Assembly (NCBI GenBank): GCA_020720565.1
Contig: DYOK01000083.1
Coordinates: 1 to 11,176, forward strand
Reading direction: 5' to 3'
DNA: 11,176 nt
Source: Acetofilamentum sp.
GTDB lineage: Bacteria > Bacteroidota > Bacteroidia > Bacteroidales > JAFGXI01
The translations under genes were made by a program, and so were the position numbers. Under the pieces are notes generated by a model. It made no database searches. It saw only the letters and a program-made list of their open reading frames with translations, and had not been told where the DNA came from. Positions 5,799 through 11,176 of the stretch are shown here, in pieces (the stretch's first letter is position 1; each line of letters begins with the position of its first letter).

Positions 5799-7766
5799 AT
5801 GAATACCAAGGCTGAATATAATTTTTTACTCGAGCAATTCGACGATGTCAGAATTTTAAGATACCAAGTCCCTAATTTTGAGCATTTAGACTTGCAACAG
5901 AAAACGCTTATATATTATCTGTCGCAAGCCACACTTTCGGGCAGAGACATCACCTTCGATCAGCACTTTGCACATAACTTGCTCATACGTTCGGTGCTCG
6001 AAAACATTTACAAAAGCTACTTGAGTCTCGAAAAACACAAAGTTGAGCCACAGGAGTTTGAATTATTCGAACAATATCTTAAAAAAATATGGTTCTCAAA
6101 TGGGATTCATCACCATAATTCTACCGACAAAATTTATCCAAAATTTACACGAGAAACGTGGCGGATATTAAGTAAAAATTACAAAGGCAAAAAACACAGT
6201 TTTCCTAAATCGCATGCCAGTTTATTCAATTTTGTCGAAGATTTAATGTTCAATCCAGAGATTGCACCAAAACGGGTAAGTCAAGACAGTTCGAGAGATT
6301 TAGTCAGTCAATCGGCAGTTAATTTTTACGAGAATGTCAATCAAGCAGAAGTAGAGCAATTTTACAGTCAGTTTATTCAAGAAAACTCGAAAGAGCCTAT
6401 TAGTGTGGGGTTAAACAGCAAATTAATACGCCATAACAATCAAATTACCGAAGAGGTTTATAAATTAAACGGAAAATATCATAATGCCATTGAACAGATT
6501 GTGTTTTGGTTACAAAAAGCAATGAATGAAGCCGAATCACATGAACAAAAGCACACCATCGCCTTGTTAATTGAGTTTTACGAAACTGGCGATTTGGGGG
6601 TTTGGGATCAATACAATATAGCTTGGGTCAACGACACCGAGGCACACATCGATTTTGTAAATGGTTTTATCGAAACTTATGGCGACCCCTTGGGCATGAA
6701 AGCCACGTGGGAAAGTATTGTAAACTATAAAGATATCGAAGCCACTCGTAGAACAGAAATAATTAGTAGTAATGCCCAATGGTTCGAAGACCATTCGCCA
6801 GTGAACAGCCCTTATAAAAAGAAAAATGTAACGGGAGTAACAGCAAAAGCTATTAATGTGGTTCAATTGGGCGGTGACTGTTTCCCGACTACACCCATTG
6901 GAATCAACTTACCCAATGCCGACTGGATTCGACAGTCGCATGGCTCTAAGTCGGTAACTATCGAAAACATTGCTTATGCATACGATCAAGCAGGAAAAAC
7001 CTCGGGCATGCTCGAGGAATTTGTCGAGAACGAACAAGAACGTGAGTGGATTAAAAAATTTGGTGCTCAAGCCTCGAATTTACATACCGATTTACACGAA
7101 TGTTTGGGGCACGGTTCGGGACAAATGGCTGAGGGCATTTCGACCGAAGCACTTAAAAATTATGCCTCGCCGCTCGAAGAAGCTCGTGCCGATTTGTATG
7201 CCCTTTATTTTATGATGGATGACCAGATGCTCGAATTGGGATTAATCGAACAACAAGAAACGGCTATGGCCGAATATAGCAGCTACATCAGAAATGGATT
7301 ATTGACTCAATTGGTGCGTATAAAACCGGGCGACCAACTCGAACAAGCCCATATGCGAAACCGACAAATGGTAGCCGCTTGGTGTTTCGAAAAGGGTTTC
7401 GCCAACAATGTGATTGAGAAATATCAAAAAGAAGGCAAATTATATGTCAAAATCAACGATTTTCAGCAGCTAAGAAGCCTTTTTGGCCAATTACTTCGAG
7501 AGGTTCAGCGAATAAAATCGGAAGGTGATTACGAGGCTGGTCGCAAATTGTTCGAAACCTATGGTGTAAAAATTAATCTCGAAGAACATCTCGAAATTTT
7601 AGATCGGTTTAATAAGCTAAAAATTGCACCTTACAGTGGATTTGTTAATCCGATTTTAGAGCCTATATTTCGAGATGGTCACATTGTCGATGTCCGTTTA
7701 ATCGATTGCGAAAATTACGCAGAACAAATGATTTATTACAGCGATAATTATGGGTTTCTAATTTAA
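5799..7766 (+). CDS. Dipeptidyl peptidase III (peptidase family M49)
   Basis: A 655-aa zinc exopeptidase that releases dipeptides from the N-terminus of short peptides. The zinc site is H433-E434-C435-L436-G437-H438, with E434 the catalytic base, and the third ligand lies in E460-E461-A-R-A-D. HECLGH and EEARAD are the versions known from the Bacteroides thetaiotaomicron enzyme; human DPP III has HELLGH and EECRAE. The conserved substrate-cleft strand GINLPNADWIRQ is at 368-379, followed by SHGSKSVTIENIAYAY. Length is close to the usual bacterial form (about 650-700 aa). No signal peptide or lipobox is visible, so I infer a cytosolic enzyme that recycles peptides. Such proteins are often mislabelled dihydrofolate reductase in Bacteroidota. 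It stands alone: 260 bp upstream and 433 bp downstream are gene-free. The frame is intact throughout. Confidence 0.95.
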   Translation: MNTKAEYNFLLEQFDDVRILRYQVPNFEHLDLQQKTLIYYLSQATLSGRDITFDQHFAHNLLIRSVLENIYKSYLSLEKHKVEPQEFELFEQYLKKIWFSNGIHHHNSTDKIYPKFTRETWRILSKNYKGKKHSFPKSHASLFNFVEDLMFNPEIAPKRVSQDSSRDLVSQSAVNFYENVNQAEVEQFYSQFIQENSKEPISVGLNSKLIRHNNQITEEVYKLNGKYHNAIEQIVFWLQKAMNEAESHEQKHTIALLIEFYETGDLGVWDQYNIAWVNDTEAHIDFVNGFIETYGDPLGMKATWESIVNYKDIEATRRTEIISSNAQWFEDHSPVNSPYKKKNVTGVTAKAINVVQLGGDCFPTTPIGINLPNADWIRQSHGSKSVTIENIAYAYDQAGKTSGMLEEFVENEQEREWIKKFGAQASNLHTDLHECLGHGSGQMAEGISTEALKNYASPLEEARADLYALYFMMDDQMLELGLIEQQETAMAEYSSYIRNGLLTQLVRIKPGDQLEQAHMRNRQMVAAWCFEKGFANNVIEKYQKEGKLYVKINDFQQLRSLFGQLLREVQRIKSEGDYEAGRKLFETYGVKINLEEHLEILDRFNKLKIAPYSGFVNPILEPIFRDGHIVDVRLIDCENYAEQMIYYSDNYGFLI

Positions 7767-7820
7767 GTATTCGATTTGGTTGTTGTAAATAATTAATGTA
7801 CCATCTTCAGATTCTTGTTA

Positions 7821-7885
7821 AATTTAGGAGCTATACTCCTTGAAAATTGTTTTTTAGTTTTTCAATAAAAAATAATTCCTAAATT
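7821..7885 (+). terminator. Nested hairpins after the DPP III gene
   Basis: Three inverted repeats overlap here. AGGAG (7826-7830) pairs with CTCCT (7836-7840) over a 5-nt loop and is followed within about 10 nt by TTGTTTTTTAG. TTGAAAA (7840-7846) pairs with TTTTCAA (7859-7865). AATTTAGGA (7821-7829) pairs with TCCTAAATT (7877-7885), enclosing the second. The first and third cannot form together. The likeliest reading is an intrinsic terminator for the DPP III mRNA, 55 nt after its stop. Confidence 0.4.
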
Positions 7886-7958
7886 ATAATGGTTGCATAA
7901 AATCGGTTAATTCTTTTTTTGAGATGCTATTTTTACTGTTGTGCAATTTTAAATCATC

Positions 7959-8100
7959 ACTTCGACTTCGCTCAGTGCATCGCAATGTATCGCTTTGTGT
8001 TTTTTGTGATTTTCTTCGTGTTTTTTGTGGTATAGCTGTTACACAAACCTGCCTGACGGTAGGCAGGGGTGCACAAAGAAGTCACAAAGCCACACAAAGA
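7959..8100. repeat. Composite dispersed intergenic repeat
   Basis: A patch unlike its surroundings in three parts. First, CTTCGACTTCGCTCAG at 7960-7975, a string I recall as frequent between genes of Bacteroidota. Second, CTTTGTG/TTTTTTGTG units at 7993-8030, mirrored on the other side by CACAAAG units at 8071-8099, which give an imperfect long inverted repeat. Third, in the middle, a hairpin CCTGCCT (8048-8054) and AGGCAGG (8061-8067) with a 6-nt loop. The 11-mer CGGTAGGCAGG is repeated at 5-15. The small open frame across it is not a gene. The remainder of the 7767-8199 gap holds only the hairpins before it and the promoter after it. Confidence 0.6.
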
Positions 8101-8171
8101 TTTTTTTATAGCACCTCAAGAAAAGAATTAACCTTAAAATCCAATATCAGAGCCAATTAAAACAAAACGTA

Positions 8172-8179
8172 TATATTTG
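8172..8179 (+). promoter_or_regulatory. -7 element of the antiporter promoter
   Basis: TATATTTG is an exact match to TAnnTTTG, 20 nt before the ATG of the antiporter. The leader would then be very short, roughly 14 nt. No TTTG is seen 19-21 nt upstream, so the -33 half is poor. The promoter lies about 70 nt beyond the dispersed repeat. Confidence 0.5.
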
Positions 8180-8199
8180 CAAAAATTACCATTTTAATT

Positions 8200-10344
8200 A
8201 TGGATATCATGATTGACTTTCTTAAATCGCATATCGAATTGCCATTCAGTAATCCTGTTTTGGTGTTTTCGCTCATCTTACTAATAATCTTATTGTCGCC
8301 CATTTTACTAAAAAAGCTCAATATTCCAGGTATTATTGGTTTGATTATTTCTGGCTTAATAGTAGGACCCAATGCTTTAAATTTATTAGAGAAAAACTCT
8401 GCTGTCGAATTGTTTTCGACCATAGGATTATTATACATTATGTTTATAGCTGGACTCGAGCTGGACATGAACACTTTTAAAGCCAATAAATACAAGAGTA
8501 TGTGGTTTGGTTTTTTAACGTTTACCATTCCCATTTCGATTGGTTTTCCGGTAAGCTACTATGGTTTTGGGTACGACCTTTTGCCAAGCATGTTAATTGG
8601 GATTATGTTTGCTACTCACACTTTGGTAGCTTATCCCATTGTAAGCAGACTGGGTATTGCAAAAAACGAAGCAGTAGCAATTACGGTCGGTGGAACCATA
8701 ATAACCGATACCTCAGTTTTGATTTCATTAGCAATTATTATGGGGCACTCGCATGGCTCGATAAGCGGATTATGGGGTTTAAAGTTGGCCATATCAATAT
8801 TGATACTGTCGTTTCTGATTTTTTATGTAATGCCCAAGGTGACCAAATGGTTTTTGCAGAAATTGGAAAGTGAAAAACACGCTCAATATATTTTTATTTT
8901 GAGTCTTGTTTTTTTATCGGCTTTTTTGGCGGAAGTGGCAGGAGTTGAACCCATAATTGGAGCATTTATGGCTGGATTAGCACTTAATACGCTTATCCCG
9001 CATTCGTCAGCCTTAATGAATCGAATCGAATTTATTGGGAACGCATTATTTATCCCATTCTTTTTGATATCAGTCGGCATGTTGGTCGATGTAACAGTGA
9101 TATTAAGCAGTACAATGGTTATTATAGTGGCGGTAATATTTACCTCTGTTACAGTTACTGGTAAAATGATAGCTGCTTGGATTACACAGAAAACTTTTGG
9201 TTATTCGGCCATACAGCGAAAACTCATTTTTGGGTTAAGCAGTGCCCAAGCTGCAGCAATTTTAGTCGTTGTGATGGTCGGATATAACAATCATATTATT
9301 GACGTAAATGTTCTTAATGGCACAATCATTCTTATTTTGTTTACAGTGATAATCGCTTCTGTTGTAACCGAGCAAGCAGCTAAAGCATTGTTAATAATTG
9401 AACAAAAGGATCTTAATATTCCAGAGCATGGATTAGATAAAACGGAAGAACACATCCTTGTTCCGATAGCAAAATTAACCAAAATGGAAAAAATGCTCGA
9501 CTTTGCAACGCTGATCAAGTGTAAAAAATCTGGACATCCAATAACTTTGCTTTCGGTAGTACCCAACGACCAAGCCGCCGAACGAAACATGAAAGTTGCC
9601 CGAAAACGTCTCGAAGAATTTGTAAGTCATGGTGCAGCAACAGAAACTCCAATCAATACCTTGGCTACTATCGATTTTAATCATGCCAGTGGTATTGCTC
9701 GAGCCAGCAGGGAAATTTTAGCCGATATTATAATTCTTGGCTGGCCTCATAAAGCAGGCTTTGTCGATAAACTGATGGGCGAAAAAATCAATTCTATTAT
9801 CGATAACATTAATAAAAATCTGTTTATCTGCAATTTAGTAAAACCTTTAATTAGTAGCGAACGAATTGTGCTGATAGTTCCGCCGCTATCGGAGTTAGAA
9901 ATTGGATTCGAAATTTGGGTCAGAAAAGTAATCAAACTCAGCAATGAATTAAACATTCCTGTGTCTTTTTATGGCACAAAGCCGTCGTACGATGCCATTA
10001 AAACCTGCTTAAAGCAACTCAATTTAAGGCTTAACCTCTCGTTTAACGAACACGATCAATGGGAAGATTTATTGCTTTTAGACAACCAAATTAAACACGA
10101 AGATTTTATTATTTTAATCAATTCGCGACGAGGAACAATTTCGTATATCAGTGCGCTCGAAAATATGCCTTCACGTCTCGAAAAGTATTTTGACGAGAAC
10201 AATTTGATGGTTATTTATCCGCAGCATTTCGAAACCAATGCCGATAGCGTGGAGGATATTACCTCGGGTGCACTTACAAAAGGTATCGAAGCCATCGAAA
10301 ATATTGGTAAAGGAATCGGGAATATCTTTAAAAAAGACTATTAG
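8200..10344 (+). CDS. CPA2-type cation:proton antiporter with USP-like C-terminus
   Basis: A 714-aa inner-membrane antiporter exchanging Na+ or K+ for H+; ion and direction cannot be read from sequence. Residues about 18-400 are the Na_H_Exchanger domain with roughly 12-13 helices: GLIISGLIVGPNAL (47-60), LYIMFIAGLELDM (78-90), GGTIITDTSVLISL (164-177, ion-site pair T169-D170), PIIGAFMAGLALN (251-263) and SVGMLVDV (291-298). The ion-site pair is TD, not the ND of CPA1 or the DD of electrogenic CPA2 proteins; such replacement is usually associated with electroneutral exchange, which is inference. Residues about 416-548 resemble a universal stress protein domain (EEHILVPIAK, GHPITLLSVV, DIIILGWP), and about 554-675 may be a second, weaker copy. 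These cytosolic domains probably regulate transport. ATG 8200 is taken as the start; ATG 8209 is an equal alternative, three codons shorter. The C-terminal tail (about 690-712) is Gly/Ile-rich and amphipathic. Confidence 0.92.
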   Translation: MDIMIDFLKSHIELPFSNPVLVFSLILLIILLSPILLKKLNIPGIIGLIISGLIVGPNALNLLEKNSAVELFSTIGLLYIMFIAGLELDMNTFKANKYKSMWFGFLTFTIPISIGFPVSYYGFGYDLLPSMLIGIMFATHTLVAYPIVSRLGIAKNEAVAITVGGTIITDTSVLISLAIIMGHSHGSISGLWGLKLAISILILSFLIFYVMPKVTKWFLQKLESEKHAQYIFILSLVFLSAFLAEVAGVEPIIGAFMAGLALNTLIPHSSALMNRIEFIGNALFIPFFLISVGMLVDVTVILSSTMVIIVAVIFTSVTVTGKMIAAWITQKTFGYSAIQRKLIFGLSSAQAAAILVVVMVGYNNHIIDVNVLNGTIILILFTVIIASVVTEQAAKALLIIEQKDLNIPEHGLDKTEEHILVPIAKLTKMEKMLDFATLIKCKKSGHPITLLSVVPNDQAAERNMKVARKRLEEFVSHGAATETPINTLATIDFNHASGIARASREILADIIILGWPHKAGFVDKLMGEKINSIIDNINKNLFICNLVKPLISSERIVLIVPPLSELEIGFEIWVRKVIKLSNELNIPVSFYGTKPSYDAIKTCLKQLNLRLNLSFNEHDQWEDLLLLDNQIKHEDFIILINSRRGTISYISALENMPSRLEKYFDENNLMVIYPQHFETNADSVEDITSGALTKGIEAIENIGKGIGNIFKKDY

Positions 10345-10367
10345 GACAATTATAAATTAAAGATTAA

Positions 10368-10383
10368 GAAAGTACAAACTTTC
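10368..10383 (+). terminator. Small hairpin after the antiporter gene
   Basis: GAAAGT, loop ACAA, ACTTTC: a perfect 6-bp stem 24 nt after the stop codon. It is followed by AATTTGTAACC and has no proper T tract. It may be a weak terminator or a 3'-end structure of the antiporter mRNA. Confidence 0.3.
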
Positions 10384-10524
10384 AATTTGTAACCTTTAAC
10401 CGTTCTACACCTCAACAGACAGAAATTAAAACCATTAAGAAATTAACCCAACTTGAAAATCTTTATATTATTGATAACAAGTACTTTAAGTGTATGTTAA
10501 AAATTGTTAATTTTTTATGTGCTT

Positions 10525-10593
10525 AATTAGCTGCTAATTGGAATTTACGTAAATTTAGTCCAATTTGAAGCATTTGGATTTTATTTTAATTTG
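10525..10593 (+). promoter_or_regulatory. Dyad cluster overlapping a promoter-like site
   Basis: Two palindromes lie two bases apart: AATTAGC-T-GCTAATT at 10525-10539 and AATTTACGTAAATT at 10542-10555. A wider inverted pair AATTGGA (10536-10542) and TCCAATT (10559-10565) overlaps both. The right arm of the wider pair overlaps a TTTG at 10564-10567, which is followed after 18 nt by TTAATTTG (10586-10593), one base off the TAnnTTTG element. This has the form of operators over a -33 box, but no clear gene follows for 530 bp. It could instead be a terminator for the antiporter transcript. Confidence 0.35.
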
Positions 10594-11125
10594 GGTTAAT
10601 AATTATCAAATTAAAATAAAAAAATCTACGAACTGAAAAGTAAATTTGTAAGTTGCAGAAAATGAATTAGAAACGAAGAAATCTAAGATGAAACTAAAGG
10701 AATTTAAGAACCAGCAGACGACAAGATGATTTTGAAAATTTTGGTTAGGTTTCTGAATATGAATTAATAACGAACTAAAAAACACTGAACAAGCCGATGA
10801 CTTGGTGTTAAAATGATGATGAAGTATGCGAAGATTTGATGTTTTTTTGTCTGATTGTTCAGTCCATTGATTTGAGCGATGACTTTGAAGATTTGAAAAC
10901 GACGTAACGAAACAACAAAATTTCGACGAACCTGATGACCTAAACCACAAGCAGGTGCGTTTTGCAGTTTGAAAAATAATATTTAATTTTAAGAAGCAGT
11001 GTATTTATTTGGTTCTGTGAAAACCCGCCTGTGCTTAGCCGCAAATCGTTATCGGTAATTTACTAAACTTAAAATTAAGATTGAAAATAAAACTTAAATT
11101 CAGCAAATCAAAAATTGAAGCTAAA
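10594..11125. other. Gene-free, purine-rich region
   Basis: No convincing coding region on either strand. The plus strand of about 10620-10960 is rich in A and G and crowded with stop triplets; the minus-strand open frame at 10606-10950 encodes a low-complexity Ser/Phe-rich string and looks spurious. GATGAC recurs at 10796, 10878 and 10934 in otherwise unrelated contexts. An exact TAAATTTG at 10641-10648 could be a promoter element. A GC-richer island at 11030-11060 (CCCGCCTGTGCTTAGCCGC, then CGTTATCGG) stands out. A non-coding RNA, a long leader of the gene starting at 11126, or decayed DNA are all possible. Confidence 0.4.
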
Positions 11126-11176
11126 ATGAATAATAAATCAAATTTTTCAGGAAAAGCAGCTTATCTGCTAATTTTA
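11126..11176 (+). CDS. Start of a gene cut by the window end
   Basis: An ATG opens a frame of 17 codons that runs to the last base of the window: MNNKSNFSGKAAYLLIL. The polar, lysine-containing beginning followed by a hydrophobic run looks like a signal peptide or first membrane helix. The AT-rich stretch before it (AAGCTAAA) is a normal leader for this genome. Product unknown; the call rests on the start, the composition and the lack of any other gene in the preceding 780 bp. Confidence 0.45.
   Translation, partial: MNNKSNFSGKAAYLLIL

Noticed and set aside
7924..8160. Plus-strand 78-aa open frame
   Set aside because: It runs straight through the dispersed repeat and hairpin, and its product has no protein-like character beyond chance.
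10796..10939. Spaced GATGAC copies as box C/D-like guide RNAs
   Set aside because: C/D guide RNAs are archaeal and eukaryotic. The spacing is irregular and no paired boxes or terminal stems were found.
10606..10950. Minus-strand 114-aa open frame
   Set aside because: It is Ser/Phe-rich and low in complexity, with no recognisable motif. It is the complement of a purine-rich non-coding stretch.
11030..11060. Integron attC-like site (GCTTAGCCGC then CGTTATCGG)
   Set aside because: The right box GTTATCG does not fit GTTRRRY, no matching RYYYAAC box or proper inner arms are visible, and no cassette-like gene or integrase is nearby.

Overview
The window looks like a piece of a Bacteroidota chromosome. 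It is AT-rich, its starts lack Shine-Dalgarno sequences, several genes are preceded by the Bacteroidota -7 element TAnnTTTG (sometimes with an upstream TTTG), and the protein families match: a DPP III with an HECLGH/EEARAD zinc site, an alanine/glycine:cation symporter with a long N-terminus, a YjjG-like HAD phosphatase and a CapA remnant. I cannot name a genus.

Layout. 1-79: the edge of a dispersed GC-rich repeat and a short leader. 80-1465 (+): a two-gene unit whose stop and start codons abut, a secreted SH3/BamE-like protein followed by a HAD nucleotidase. 1466-1656: convergent intergenic region with hairpins. 1657-3306 (-): Na+/alanine-type symporter. 3372-4119 (-): a decayed CapA (poly-gamma-glutamate capsule-type) pseudogene with three in-frame stops, one frameshift and a missing 3' end. 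Its truncation point abuts the symporter promoter. 4120-4422: divergent control region. 4423-5538 (+): two tandem 183-aa paralogues, about 55% identical, that resemble the DUF2378/TIGR02265 (V4R/HNOB-like) sensor fold but are not firmly recognised. 5799-7766 (+): dipeptidyl peptidase III. 7767-8199: intergenic region with hairpins, a composite dispersed repeat and the promoter of the next gene. 8200-10344 (+): CPA2-type cation:proton antiporter with a C-terminal USP-like cytosolic region. 10345-11125: about 780 bp with no convincing gene, holding a cluster of dyad symmetries and a purine-rich stretch. 11126-11176: the first 17 codons of a probable gene that runs off the window.

The genes do not form one pathway. 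They are mainly housekeeping: peptide degradation (DPP III), amino-acid uptake (AGCS), ion/pH homeostasis (CPA2) and nucleotide clean-up (HAD). I found no defence system, mobile element, CRISPR array, tRNA or rRNA. The most distinctive items are the CapA pseudogene fused to the symporter promoter, the tandem paralogue pair with a near-ideal promoter, a 10-bp palindrome (TAAACGTTTA) shared by two leaders, and the dyad-rich, gene-free region near the right end.
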